Counted from the first letter of the stretch, positions 43,039 to 52,361 are shown. The stretch is DNA of 64,000 bases from Streptomyces sp. SN-593 (GCF_016756395.1 NZ_AP018365.1:8001501-8065500); one strand, 5' to 3'. Numbers and translations are program-made. Notes: generated by a model from the letters alone, not told the origin.

Positions 43039-45024
43039 TTGAAACGACCCTCAGCCCCGGCCGGGCTCCGCAGGAGCGCGACGTGGGCCCTGGCGCTCAC
43101 CGCCGCCTGCGGCCTGTTCTTCGTGCCCTCGTCCGCCGCGCAGGGCAGCCCGCCGGCCGCCTTCACCCAGACCTCCGGCGCCCGGGCCGCCACCGCGGAC
43201 TGCCAGGTCACCCTCCCCGGCGGCCTCGGTGCCACCGTCACCGCCGACGGCGCCCACCTCGCCGATCCGGCCGCCGCCGCGGGGCGGACCATGCTCGGCT
43301 TCACCCGCAACGGCCACCAGTACCTCGTCCCCGAGGACGTCGCCGAACAGGGCGGGACCGGCGCCCTCGCCGGCTACGACACCACGGCGCTGGCCCAACG
43401 CACCTGCGGCTCCTCCCCGTTCGCGCCGGCGGATCGGAAGGCGCAGCCGGCCGGCCACGACACGTACACCATGGGCCGGCTGACCACGCACCTGATCGAC
43501 GCGGACGGGCAGCCCGCCTTCCAGGGCCTGCTCTTCCTCGTCGACGCGGACCACACCACGTACACGAACCAGTTGTTCGCCGTCACGAACGGCGTCCTGA
43601 AGCTGGCCGTGCCCACCGGCCACTACACGGCCGTCTACCTCGACGGCGGGCGCGTCACCGTCGCGCCGGAGGTCACGGTCGGGGACGGCACGAGCATCAC
43701 CCTGGACGCCCGCACCGCGACGCACCAGGTCCAGGTCCCGGCCACGCCCCGCCCGGCGACGGTCACCAACACCGCGATCGCCCTCTACCGCAGCGACGGC
43801 TCGACCTCCAGCGACGCCGCGGGTCCCGTCCTCCAGCTCCAGAGTATGGGCTCCTCCCCGCTCGGCAGCCTGCTGAACACCACCGCGCCGGTCGAGCACG
43901 GCCGGTTCGAGGTGGTGACCACCGCCGACCTCGCCTCGCCGGCCGGCACGGCCCGCCCCTACGCGTACCACATAGCCAACTCCTACCAGAGCCTGCCGAG
44001 TTCGTACCCGACCTCGGTCAAGGCGTCCGCGCTGGCGACGGTCACCCGGACCTACTCCGCGCCCGAGGGGCCGACCGGCACCGACCTGCTCGTCAACGAC
44101 GTGACGCCGGTGTGGGCGGCCACCGCCGGCACGCAGACCGCCACCGGATTCGAGTTCCTCACCCCGGGCACGGTCCGTACCGAGTACGTCAGCTCGCCCG
44201 GCGACCTCAACTGGCGCTCCGCGGTCGAGGACGACCAGACCTCGGACACGCTCTACGGAGCGGACACCGTCTACCGTCCCGGCAGCCGGCTCACCGAGAC
44301 CTGGGAGGCGGACGCACCGCACCCGAGCGTCCAACTGGACCGGGGCTCCTCCGCGGTCTACTGCGGTGCCTGCGCCAGCGCGGACACCATGGTGTTCGCC
44401 ATCGGCGACTCCGGCGACACCATGCCCGGCACCCTCGGCCTGGGCTTCGACCAGACCAGCACGGTCACCCTCACCCGCGACGGGCAACTGCTGGCCACCG
44501 GCTCCGACGGCCTGTACGAGGCCGACGTGCCGGTCCCGGCCGGCCGCGCCACCTACCAACTGGCGCAGCACACCGTCCGCGACGGCGTGACGCTGGCGCC
44601 CAGCACCGACACGACGTGGACGTTCACCGCCGACCCGGGCCGGGGCGGGGCGCTGCCGGACCGCGTGCACTGCGCCGGGCCGGTCGACTCCTGCGCCGCG
44701 CTGCCGTTGCTGTTCGCCTCCACCGACACCGACGCCGACCTCCAGCACCGGCTCACCACCGGCCGGCACACCGTGGACCTCCACGTGACCCGCCAGCAGT
44801 ACGCCGCCGCCCCCGCGGTCACCGGTGCCCGGCTCCAGGTGTCCTACGACGGCGGCGGGAACTGGCAGGACCTGCACCTGACCGGCGCCCACGGCGACTA
44901 CCGGGCCGACTACACCGTGCCCGCGCGTGCCGGCGGCGGAACCGTCTCCTTCAAGCTCGCCGCCTGGGACGGCCAGGGCAACCGGATCGACCAGGTACTG
45001 CCCGCCGCCTACCGGGTGCGGTGA
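43039..45024 (+). CDS. Secreted protein of unknown function resembling subtilase C-terminal regions
   Basis: 661 residues from TTG 43039, with GAAAGGTGA upstream. A signal peptide (SATWALALTAACGLFFVPSSAAQG) leads into a beta-rich protein. Segments such as MGRLTTHLIDADGQPAFQGLLFLVDAD, VTNGVLKLAVPTGHYTAVYLDGG and ARLQVSYDGGGNWQDLHLTG resemble the long C-terminal domains of large streptomycete S8 peptidases. No D-H-S catalytic domain is present, however. It is followed after 32 nt by a sedolisin-like protease, so the two may work together outside the cell as a split protease/accessory pair. Function otherwise unknown. Confidence 0.8.
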   Translation: MKRPSAPAGLRRSATWALALTAACGLFFVPSSAAQGSPPAAFTQTSGARAATADCQVTLPGGLGATVTADGAHLADPAAAAGRTMLGFTRNGHQYLVPEDVAEQGGTGALAGYDTTALAQRTCGSSPFAPADRKAQPAGHDTYTMGRLTTHLIDADGQPAFQGLLFLVDADHTTYTNQLFAVTNGVLKLAVPTGHYTAVYLDGGRVTVAPEVTVGDGTSITLDARTATHQVQVPATPRPATVTNTAIALYRSDGSTSSDAAGPVLQLQSMGSSPLGSLLNTTAPVEHGRFEVVTTADLASPAGTARPYAYHIANSYQSLPSSYPTSVKASALATVTRTYSAPEGPTGTDLLVNDVTPVWAATAGTQTATGFEFLTPGTVRTEYVSSPGDLNWRSAVEDDQTSDTLYGADTVYRPGSRLTETWEADAPHPSVQLDRGSSAVYCGACASADTMVFAIGDSGDTMPGTLGLGFDQTSTVTLTRDGQLLATGSDGLYEADVPVPAGRATYQLAQHTVRDGVTLAPSTDTTWTFTADPGRGGALPDRVHCAGPVDSCAALPLLFASTDTDADLQHRLTTGRHTVDLHVTRQQYAAAPAVTGARLQVSYDGGGNWQDLHLTGAHGDYRADYTVPARAGGGTVSFKLAAWDGQGNRIDQVLPAAYRVR

Positions 45025-45056
45025 CCGCGACCATGACAGCCTCTCAGGAGTCCTCC

Positions 45057-46382
45057 GTGACGAAGACCCGCCTCATCCGGCCCGTGGTGGCCGCGGCCGG
45101 CGTCGCCGCGACCGTCCTCGGCCTCATCACCGCCGCCTCGCCCTCCTCCTCGGGAGCCGACGGCACGGACAGCGCCGCCACCGCGCCGGTGGCCGTGTGC
45201 TCCTCCCCGCCTCCCGGCCAACTCGCCTGCCAGGCAGAGGTGATGACGGACGGTTCGGCGGGCGCCCGGTCCTTCGGCGCCAAGAACAGCGCCGTGCTGC
45301 CCGGCGGCTACGGTCCGGCGGACCTCCAGTCCGCCTACGCCCTCGCCTCCGCGGTGGCGGCGCACGCCGGCAGGGGCCGCACCGTCGGCATCGTCGACGC
45401 CTACGACGCGCCCACCGTCGAGGCCGACCTCGCGGTCTACCGCTCCACCTACGGCCTGCCGGCCTGCACCACCGCAGGCGGCTGCTTCCGCAAGGTCGAC
45501 CAGCGCGGCGACGCCGGCCCGCTGCCCGCGGCCGACGCCAGTTGGGCGGTGGAGACCAGCCTCGACGTGGAGGCCGTCTCCGCGGCCTGCCCCGACTGCG
45601 ACATCCTCCTGGTCGAGGCCGACGGGGCCTCCGCCGACGCCCTCGCCGACGGCGTCGACACCGCGGTCCGACTCGGCGCCGACGCGGTGTCCAACAGCTA
45701 CAGCACCACCGAGAGCACGGTCACCGACAACAACGTCACGGCGAAGGGCGGCCTGCCGCCGCGCCGCGCCTCCTACGACCACCCCGGCGTGCCGATCCTC
45801 GCCGCGTCCGGGGACTCCGGCTTCCAGTTGGACGCGCCCTACCCGGCCGACCTCACCTCGGTCATCGCGGTCGGCGGCACCTCGCTCAGCCGCAGCGACA
45901 CCGCGCGCGGCTGGACGGAGACCGTCTGGGGCCCGGCCCAGGGCCCCGGCGGTGCCGGTGCGGCCTGCTCGGCGCACATCGACAAGCCGGCCTGGCAGCA
46001 TGACACCGCCTGTCCCGGCCGGACCGTCGCCGACGTCTCCGCCGTCGCCGATCCCCACACCGGCCTCGCCGTCTACGACAGCACCCCCGACACGGCCGAC
46101 GGCCTGCCCGGCGGGTGGCTGCACGCCGGCGGGACCAGCGCGGCCACGCCACTGGTCGCGGCCATGTACGTGATGGCCGGCCCCGCGCCCGGCATCGACG
46201 GCGCCTCGGGCCTGTACGCCCACCGCGGCGAACTCAACGACGTCGTGGGCGGTCCGGGCGTCAGCATCCCCGGCAGCGGCCAGGAGTGCCCCGCCACCAG
46301 CGGGATGTGCGCCGCCCTCAAGGGCTACGACGCCCCCACCGGGCTCGGCTCCCCGAACGGCCTCGCCGCCCTGCGCTCCTGA
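45057..46382 (+). CDS. Secreted sedolisin-like (S53) serine protease
   Basis: 441 residues from GTG 45057; CAGGAG lies six bases upstream. A signal peptide (VVAAAGVAATVLGLITAASPSSSG) precedes the catalytic domain directly, so the long S53 pro-domain is absent or replaced. Sedolisin hallmarks: TVGIVDAYDAPTVEADLAVY, the Glu-x3-Asp pair in DASWAVETSLDVEAV, the oxyanion aspartate in ILAASGDSGFQLDAPYPA, and the nucleophile in HAGGTSAATPLVAAMY. The late YDAPTGLGSPNGL motif is typical of actinobacterial S53-like proteases. Four to six cysteines suggest disulphides. Confidence 0.9.
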   Translation: MTKTRLIRPVVAAAGVAATVLGLITAASPSSSGADGTDSAATAPVAVCSSPPPGQLACQAEVMTDGSAGARSFGAKNSAVLPGGYGPADLQSAYALASAVAAHAGRGRTVGIVDAYDAPTVEADLAVYRSTYGLPACTTAGGCFRKVDQRGDAGPLPAADASWAVETSLDVEAVSAACPDCDILLVEADGASADALADGVDTAVRLGADAVSNSYSTTESTVTDNNVTAKGGLPPRRASYDHPGVPILAASGDSGFQLDAPYPADLTSVIAVGGTSLSRSDTARGWTETVWGPAQGPGGAGAACSAHIDKPAWQHDTACPGRTVADVSAVADPHTGLAVYDSTPDTADGLPGGWLHAGGTSAATPLVAAMYVMAGPAPGIDGASGLYAHRGELNDVVGGPGVSIPGSGQECPATSGMCAALKGYDAPTGLGSPNGLAALRS

Positions 46383-46389
46383 CCCCGCC

Positions 46390-46425
46390 CCGGCCCCGGG
46401 GTGCGCTTCCCCGCCCCGGGGCCGG
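46390..46425 (+). terminator. Stem-loop terminator after the sedolisin-like gene
   Basis: CCGGCCCCGGGG and CCCCGGGGCCGG form a perfect 12-bp stem with a 12-base loop, beginning 8 bases after the stop codon. There is no U-tract, as is usual in high-GC actinobacteria. Confidence 0.75.
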
Positions 46426-46558
46426 ACCCGGGGCGGGCGGCGCGAACCCATCCCCTGCGCGCCCGCCGCGGGTGCGGGCTGGTGGGGGTGGGCGGGGGGA
46501 CGTAGGGTGACGGCGTTCGTGGGCGGACGGGTGCGGGTGGGCAGGGGGAGGCTGGGGA

Positions 46559-47596
46559 ATGCGCTCGGTACTGGTGCTCGGCGGCACGGTCTTCGTCGGA
46601 CGGGCCCTGGTGGACGCGGCGGTCGGCCGGGGGTGGCGGGTCAGCGCCTTCACCAACGAGCCGGACCCGGTGCTGCCCCCGGCTGTCGAGCACCTCCTCG
46701 GAGACCGCACCGACCCGCGGACCCTCGACGTGCTCCGGGGACGCGAGTGGGACTGCGTCGTCGACACCTGGGCGGGCCGGGCCGAAGCGGTGCGGGACAC
46801 CGTCGCCCTGCTCCGCGACACCGTCGGCCGCTACGGCTACGTCTCGACGCTGATGGCCCATCAGTGGCCGGTGGCCGAACGGCCGCTGCGCGAGTCGTCC
46901 CCCTTGCGCCCCGCCTCGCCGGGCGGGCGCACCGAGGGCTACCCGGCCCGCAAGGCCGCCGGTGAACGGGCCGTGGCCGAGGGGTTCGGCGACCGGGCCG
47001 TGGTGGCCCGGCCCGGTCTCGTCCTCGGGCCGCACGAACGGCCGGGGCGGCTCCCGCGCTGGCTGCTGCGCCACCGGGCGGCCGGCCCGGGGGAGGCCCT
47101 GCTGGCACCCGGGCGCCCGGGGCGCCGTATCCAGTACGTCGACGCCCGTGACCTGGCGGGGTGGCTGCTGGACGCGCTGGAGGGAGCCGTGGCGGGTGCG
47201 TACAACCTGGCCTGTCCGGCCGGGCACGCCACCATGGGAGGGCTGATGGAGGCGTGCGCCGAGGCCACCGGCTCCGCGGCCCGCCCGGAGTGGGTCCCCG
47301 AGCCGTGGCTGCTGTCCGCCGGCGCCCGGAGCTGGACCGAACTGCCGGTGTGGGTACCGGAGGAGGGGGACGGCGCGGCGCTGTACGACCTCGACGTGTC
47401 CGCGGCGCTCTCGGCCGGCTTCACCCCGCGTCCCCTCGCCGAGACGGTCGCGGACACCTGGGACTGGCTCGCCGGCGTCGCGCCCGGCGACCTTGACCGG
47501 GCGGTACGCCGCGCCGACTGGATCACGCCCGAGCGTGAGGCCGCGCTGCTGGAGGGCTGGGCCGCCGACCGCGCCCGGTCGCCCCGGGCGTCCTGA
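46559..47596 (+). CDS. NAD-dependent epimerase/dehydratase (extended SDR)
   Basis: 345 residues from ATG 46559, after GGGGGAGG. The N-terminus VLVLGGTVFVGRALVDAAVGRGWRVSAFT is the extended-SDR nucleotide motif. CVVDTWAGRAEAV, YVSTLMAHQWPV, EGYPARKAAGERAV (the YxxxK catalytic pair) and RIQYVDARDLAGWLLDALEG follow. These proteins act on sugar nucleotides or flavonol-like ketones, and the substrate here is not evident. TAGGGT at 46503-46508 is a possible -10 element with a leader of about 45 bases. Confidence 0.9.
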   Translation: MRSVLVLGGTVFVGRALVDAAVGRGWRVSAFTNEPDPVLPPAVEHLLGDRTDPRTLDVLRGREWDCVVDTWAGRAEAVRDTVALLRDTVGRYGYVSTLMAHQWPVAERPLRESSPLRPASPGGRTEGYPARKAAGERAVAEGFGDRAVVARPGLVLGPHERPGRLPRWLLRHRAAGPGEALLAPGRPGRRIQYVDARDLAGWLLDALEGAVAGAYNLACPAGHATMGGLMEACAEATGSAARPEWVPEPWLLSAGARSWTELPVWVPEEGDGAALYDLDVSAALSAGFTPRPLAETVADTWDWLAGVAPGDLDRAVRRADWITPEREAALLEGWAADRARSPRAS

Positions 47597-47674
47597 GCGA
47601 GCCGATCGCCTCCGCCGCCCCGGTCGCCCTGATCGGGTGACCGGGACGAAGCACCGGGCCGCACCGCCGGCGGT

Positions 47675-48517
47675 TCACGCGCGCTCGGCCGCCTCCACGG
47701 TGTGCCGCAGCAGGAGGGCCGTGGTCACCGGGCCCACTCCGCCGGGCACCGGGGACAGGCCCCCGGCGTGCTCGGCGACGGCCGGGTCCACGTCGCCGAC
47801 CAGGCGTCCGTCCGGCGTCGGGTTGGTGCCCACGTCGACGACGAAGGCCCCCGCCGCGATGTGCCCGGGCGTCAGCAGGGCGGCGCGGCCGACGGCGGCC
47901 ACCACCACCTCCCCCTCCCGGACGACCGCGGCGAGGTCGGCGGTGCGGGAGTGGCAGACGGTCACGGTGGCGTTGCGGTCCAGGAGCAGGTGCGCCAGGG
48001 GCTTGCCGACCACCGTCGAGCGGCCGACGACCACCGCCCGGCGGCCCGACAGCGGCACCTCGTGATGCTCCAGCAGCGAGACGACCGCCTCCGCCGTGGC
48101 GGGGGCGAAGGCCGGCAGGCCGGCGGCGAGCAGGCCGAGGGACAGCGGGTTGGCGCCGTCGACGTCCTTGCCCGGGCCGATCGCGCGGGCGAGCTCCTCG
48201 GCGCGGGCGCCGGCCGGCAGCGGCGTCTGGAGGATGACGCCGTGCACGGCCGAATCCGCGTCGAGCCGCGCGAGTTCGGCGCGGATCCGCTCGACCGTGG
48301 CGTCCGCGCCCAGGTCGCGCACGTCGCACTCCAACCCCGCCTTGCCCGCCGCGGAGGCGATCGAGCGCACGTACCAGGCGCTGGCCTCGTCCGCGGTGGC
48401 GGTGACGACGGCGAGCCGGGCCGGGGTGCCGCGGTCGGCCAGCACGGCGGCGCGCTCGCGCACGTCGGCCCGGATGCCGGCGGCGAGCTCCTTGCCGGAG
48501 AGCACGGCGGCACTCAT
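47675..48517 (-). CDS. folD: FolD-family methylene-THF dehydrogenase lacking the cyclohydrolase lysine
   Basis: 280 residues. FolD motifs are clear: SGKELAAGIRADV, GVILQTPLPAGA, the GKDVDGANPLSLGLLAAG signature, VVVGRSTVVGKPLAHLL, VDVGTN, and SPVPGGVGPVTTALLL. The catalytic Tyr-x3-Lys pair reads ASAWYVRSIAS: the tyrosine is present but the lysine (E. coli Lys54) is isoleucine. That lysine is required for the cyclohydrolase step, while the glutamine and aspartate of the active site remain. A dehydrogenase-only enzyme is predicted. Its start codon overlaps the stop of the upstream cyclodeaminase/cyclohydrolase gene (ATGA), so the two are translated together. Confidence 0.9.
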   Translation of the reverse strand: MSAAVLSGKELAAGIRADVRERAAVLADRGTPARLAVVTATADEASAWYVRSIASAAGKAGLECDVRDLGADATVERIRAELARLDADSAVHGVILQTPLPAGARAEELARAIGPGKDVDGANPLSLGLLAAGLPAFAPATAEAVVSLLEHHEVPLSGRRAVVVGRSTVVGKPLAHLLLDRNATVTVCHSRTADLAAVVREGEVVVAAVGRAALLTPGHIAAGAFVVDVGTNPTPDGRLVGDVDPAVAEHAGGLSPVPGGVGPVTTALLLRHTVEAAERA

Positions 48518-49134
48518 CGGGTGATCTCCTCGCGGACCGCGGCCGAGACCGCGTCGGCCCGGACCATGACCTCCCCGGCCGTCCGCACCGCCTCCAGCAG
48601 CGGGCCGCGGACGGACTCGTCCTTGATGCCGCCCAGGTTGACCTCGATGTTGATACGGGCCACGCCGGCCGCGGCGCGCAGCGACTCGGCCGCCGCTCCC
48701 ACGTCGCTGAGCACGTTGCGGTTGCCGACCGGCAGGAGCCGCTCGGCCAGACCCGCCAGTTCTGCGGCGACCGCGACCGTGTCGGCGGGCGGCTCCGCCG
48801 CACCCCGCAGCGCGGCGGCGATGGCGGCGGAGCGGGCCGACTTCTCCGCGTCGGTGGACTTGGGCAGCCGGTAGGCGTCGGCGACCGCGCCGAACGCGGC
48901 CGCGTCCTCCTCGGCCAGCCGCAGCGCCCGGTCCCGTACCCGGTCCGCGCCGGCCACGACGTCGTCGACCAGCGCGCGGTGCGGGTCGTAGGCGGGGCCG
49001 TCGCTGTACCGGCCGACCATGGCCAGCAGGGCCGCGGCCTGGGCCGCGTGCAGCGCGCCGCTGGCACCGCCGCCGGGCGCCGGTACGCGGGCAGCGAGCT
49101 GCTCCAGAAAAGCACTGATGGATTGGTCCCGCAC
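48514..49134 (-). CDS. Cyclodeaminase/cyclohydrolase family protein (FchA/FTCD-like)
   Basis: 206 residues from GTG 49134, with GGAGGG seven bases upstream. It matches the formiminotetrahydrofolate cyclodeaminase domain family, to which the single-domain methenyl-THF cyclohydrolases (FchA) also belong: FLEQLAARVPAPGGGASGALHAAQAAALLAMV at the N-terminus, LRLAEEDAAAFGAVADAYRLPKST, and LLPVGNRNVLSDVGAAAESLRAAAGVARINIEVNLGGI. Coupled to a FolD that has lost its cyclohydrolase lysine, it most likely supplies that missing activity (5,10-methenyl-THF to 10-formyl-THF or the reverse). The pair could feed a formyl or methylene unit to the nearby biosynthetic region. Confidence 0.87.
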   Translation of the reverse strand: MRDQSISAFLEQLAARVPAPGGGASGALHAAQAAALLAMVGRYSDGPAYDPHRALVDDVVAGADRVRDRALRLAEEDAAAFGAVADAYRLPKSTDAEKSARSAAIAAALRGAAEPPADTVAVAAELAGLAERLLPVGNRNVLSDVGAAAESLRAAAGVARINIEVNLGGIKDESVRGPLLEAVRTAGEVMVRADAVSAAVREEITR

Positions 49135-49533
49135 CGGGTGTCCCTCCGTGACGTTCCGCCGACGAACGCGCCCAGCCCCAAGGCCGCCACGCACCGTCAC
49201 CCTATCGAACCCGGGGGCCGCTGCCGGGCGAGCACGGCCCCAGGCGTTTTTCCCGCCGGGCCGTTCGAACGTCCCTGCCGCCTTGGTCTGGGAGCCTCGG
49301 CTCTGACGGCTCGGTCGCTGCGCCTCGGCCAGGTCCCTCGGGTACGACCGGCTCGGCCCGGGCGCCTCGGGCCTGACGGCTCAGCCCGACCGGCTCGGGC
49401 CTGACGGTTCGGCCCGCGACGCCTCGGTCCCGGCGCACCGCGCCTGCCCCCCCGCCCTTCCCGACCCGAGGCCCCGTGCCCCCATTGCTCCGTGCCCCCG
49501 TGCCCGGCGCCCCGGACCTGCCGGGGCGCCGGT
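49135..49533. other. Intergenic region with degenerate GCCTCGG/ACGGCTCGG repeats
   Basis: No gene seen in about 400 bases between two minus-strand genes. Much of 49285-49435 consists of imperfect repeats of GCCTCGG, CTGACGGCTC and CCGGCTCGG. No promoter hexamers were convincing. Confidence 0.5.
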
Positions 49534-51021
49534 TCACCGCGACGGCGCAGCGCCGAGCAGGTCCGCCACCGGCCGCTCGGCCGCCGCGGCGTCCAGGCGT
49601 GCGGCCCCTTCGGCGAGGCACCTGCACAGCGCGGCCACCGCGCGGTCCTCCACCACCGTCCGGTCCTGGTGGACGTAGAACGCGGGGGCCGGGTCGGAGG
49701 TGACGATCACCCACAACTGGCCGCGATAGCGGGCCTGCCGCTCGCGCCCGGGGCCGCCTCCGGCCAGCGGCCCGACCTCCAGGTCCGGCGGCGGTCCGCT
49801 CCCCGGGCCGCCGCGCATCGCGCCGGGCACGATGTTGATCGTCACGGGGGACACCGCGGGATGCCGGGCCGGAGCGGGCTCCGCCCCCGGGCCCGCCGCC
49901 CCCGAGCCCTCGGCTCCCGTGCCCCCGGCCTCGGGGCTGCCACCCCCCGGACCTTCCGCCGACCCGTCCGTCGCCGTCGCCGCCGCCGCGTCCTCCGCCT
50001 CCAGCAGCCGGCGCAGCCGGGGCAGGGTGAAAGGCGCGGCGGACCGGGCCGCGCCGTCCACCAGCCCCTGCTGGGTGCGCCGGGCCAGTTCGCCCCAGGT
50101 CACCTCGGGGCCCAGATCCGCGCGGACCAGGAACCGGCGGCAGTACATGCCGATCACGTCCCAGTCCGCCGCCGTGTCCCGGCCGTGGTACTGGTAGCAG
50201 GCGCGTACCGACGGCGTGTCGAAGGCGCGGGCCAGCGCGGCCAGGCACAGCGCGGTGACCGCGCTGGCGGACGTCACCCGCGCGGCCCGCGCGAACTCCG
50301 CCAGCCGCCGGGGGAAGCCGGCGTCCGGGCGGGCCGCCTCGATCTCGGCGCCGCCCCACCCGTCGGACGCCTGCGGCAGCGGGGGAGCGGTGCCGGCCGG
50401 CGGCCACAGCACCGGCTCGCGGCCGGCGACCGCGCGCCAGTAGGCGGCCTGTTCCCCGGTCAGCACCGGCCCCGACGCGGCCTGTTCGGCCGCGCGCACG
50501 GCGTACCGCCCCGGGGACGGCGGCAGGTGCGCGGGCGGGGCCTGCCGCTCCCGCCGGTAGGCATGCCACAGTCCCTTCCACAGCAGCCCGCCCGACCAGG
50601 CGTCCCAGGCCATGTGGTGCACCGTCAGCAGCAGTACGTGGTCGTCCGGGCCGGCGCGCAGCACCGTCGCGCGCAGCGGCGGCTCCCGGAAGGGGTCGAG
50701 TTCGGCGGCCCGCACCTGGGAGACCGCCCCGTCCAGTTCCTCCGGGGCGATCTCGCGGACGTGCAGGACCGCCGAGGCGGGCTCCCACGGCGGGAAGACC
50801 TGCCCGACCTCCCCGTCGTCGTCCCGCAGGCGCATCCGCAGGGCTTCGTGCCGCTGTGTCACCTCGGCCAGCGCGTCCCGCAGCCGCCCGGTGTCGAGGG
50901 GGCCGCGCACCCGCCAGCCGTGGGTCAGGACCCAGCGCTTCAACTTGTACGGGCTCAGGCCCATGCGCTGTTCGAGGGTCAGAGGCACCGGGACCGGCTC
51001 CCGGTCCGCCCCGCCGGTCAC
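49534..51021 (-). CDS. Free-standing NRPS condensation domain
   Basis: 495 residues from GTG 51021. The condensation motifs include TLEQRMGLSPYKLKRWVL at the start, RLRDALAEVTQRHEALRMRL, and the active-site LLLTVHHMAWDAWSGGLLW (HHxxxDxW). A late INIVPGAM/QLWVIVTSD segment and a second-half EIEAARPDAGFPRRLAEFARAARVTSAS region belong to the acceptor lobe. There is no adenylation or carrier domain, so it must act in trans. A low-complexity Glu/Gly/Ala insert (about 345-390) interrupts the second lobe. It could join an acyl or aminoacyl chain to an amine or alcohol in the neighbouring pathway. Confidence 0.9.
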   Translation of the reverse strand: MTGGADREPVPVPLTLEQRMGLSPYKLKRWVLTHGWRVRGPLDTGRLRDALAEVTQRHEALRMRLRDDDGEVGQVFPPWEPASAVLHVREIAPEELDGAVSQVRAAELDPFREPPLRATVLRAGPDDHVLLLTVHHMAWDAWSGGLLWKGLWHAYRRERQAPPAHLPPSPGRYAVRAAEQAASGPVLTGEQAAYWRAVAGREPVLWPPAGTAPPLPQASDGWGGAEIEAARPDAGFPRRLAEFARAARVTSASAVTALCLAALARAFDTPSVRACYQYHGRDTAADWDVIGMYCRRFLVRADLGPEVTWGELARRTQQGLVDGAARSAAPFTLPRLRRLLEAEDAAAATATDGSAEGPGGGSPEAGGTGAEGSGAAGPGAEPAPARHPAVSPVTINIVPGAMRGGPGSGPPPDLEVGPLAGGGPGRERQARYRGQLWVIVTSDPAPAFYVHQDRTVVEDRAVAALCRCLAEGAARLDAAAAERPVADLLGAAPSR

Positions 51022-51063
51022 TGCGGGCCCGCCTCTCCGGTCACCATGTGCCCGCCTCCCGGG

Positions 51064-52242
51064 TCACCACGTGACGGGCAGTTCGTGGATGCCGTAGATC
51101 CGCATGGCGTGGCGGAACGGGATCTCCTCCTCCGGCACCGCGAGCCGCAGCCCGGGGAAGCGGCTCATCAGCGAGCCGAGCACCACGCGCATCTCCATCC
51201 GTGCCAGCAGCATGCCCAGGCACAGGTGCGGGCCGTGGCCGAAGGCCAGGTGGCGGTGCGCGTCGCGGTGGATGTCGAAGCGGTCGGGCTCGGGGAACTC
51301 GCGCGGGTCGCGGTTGGCCACGGAGTGCAGGACCAGCACCCCCTGGCCCTTGCGGATGAGCCGTCCGGCCACCTCGACGTCCTCGGTCGCCACCCGGGCC
51401 ACCCCGCCGGTGATGGACAGGTAGCGCAGGAGTTCGTCGACCGCGCCGGGTATCAGCCGCGGCTCGGCGCGCAGTTCGGCCAGCGCCCGCGGGTTCCGGA
51501 GCAGGACGAGCACCCCGAGGCCGATCATGTTGACGGTGGTGACGTGTCCGGCGACGAGCAGCAGCCGGGCGATGTCGACCGCGTCCTCGAAGGTGCAGGT
51601 GCCGTCGTGCACCTGCTTGACGACGAACCGGCTGAGCAGGTCGTCGGTGGGGTGGTCCATCTTGCCGCGGACGATCTGTTCCAGGTAGTCGCCGAGGTCG
51701 TCGATGGCCTGGTCGATCTGCTGGTTGGTGGACTCCTTGCTCAGCGCGGCGGCGGTGCGCTCCTGGAGGTACTCGTGCTGGTCGTAGGGCACGCCCAGGA
51801 GCCGGCAGATGACCAGCGAGGGCAGCGGCATGGCCAGTTCGCGTACGAGATCCACGGGCGCGGGCCTCGCGGCCAGCCCGTCCAGCAGGTCGTCGGTGAG
51901 CCGCTGGACGTCCTCCTGGAGCTCGGTCACCCGCCGGCCCAGGAACTCGGAGGTGAGCATCTGCCGGAACCTGGTGTGGTCCGGCGGGTCGTCGCGGATC
52001 ATCCGGGTGAAGGCCCGCACCAGCGGATAGCCCGGGGCGCGGGAGTCGGAGCTGAACCGGGTGTCCGCCAGGACCTCCCGGGCCTCCTGGTAGCGGGTCA
52101 CCAGCCACACGTCCTGCCGCTTGCCCACCGTCATCCGGGCCAGCGTCAGCGGCTCCTCCTCCTGGAGGGCGACGTAGCCCGGGGCCGGATCGAAGGGATT
52201 CGTCCTGGCCATCGGGAAAGCGACGAGCTCTTCGGTGCCCAA
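51064..52242 (-). CDS. Cytochrome P450
   Basis: Read from TTG 52242 because AGGAGG lies six bases upstream; an ATG at 52311 in the same frame is the alternative. 392 residues with the I-helix LLLVAGHVTTVNMIGLG, the K-helix ExxR in GAVDELLRYL, and the haem loop AFGHGPHLCLGMLLARMEM. The length and motifs fit soluble bacterial class I P450s of the CYP105-like type used in secondary metabolism. It is divergent from the SDR at 52437 and followed by the condensation-domain gene 42 nt downstream, probably in one transcript. Ferredoxin is not encoded nearby. Confidence 0.95.
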   Translation of the reverse strand: MGTEELVAFPMARTNPFDPAPGYVALQEEEPLTLARMTVGKRQDVWLVTRYQEAREVLADTRFSSDSRAPGYPLVRAFTRMIRDDPPDHTRFRQMLTSEFLGRRVTELQEDVQRLTDDLLDGLAARPAPVDLVRELAMPLPSLVICRLLGVPYDQHEYLQERTAAALSKESTNQQIDQAIDDLGDYLEQIVRGKMDHPTDDLLSRFVVKQVHDGTCTFEDAVDIARLLLVAGHVTTVNMIGLGVLVLLRNPRALAELRAEPRLIPGAVDELLRYLSITGGVARVATEDVEVAGRLIRKGQGVLVLHSVANRDPREFPEPDRFDIHRDAHRHLAFGHGPHLCLGMLLARMEMRVVLGSLMSRFPGLRLAVPEEEIPFRHAMRIYGIHELPVTW

Positions 52243-52361
52243 TCCCGGCCTCCTGAATCGGTCGTCGACTGCACGACTGTCCAGTGAAGCGGACCGCGGG
52301 GAGGAAGGCAATGGCGGATCCGTGCACGGGAGTTGGCGACCCCAAGACGGGCGGAAGGGAG

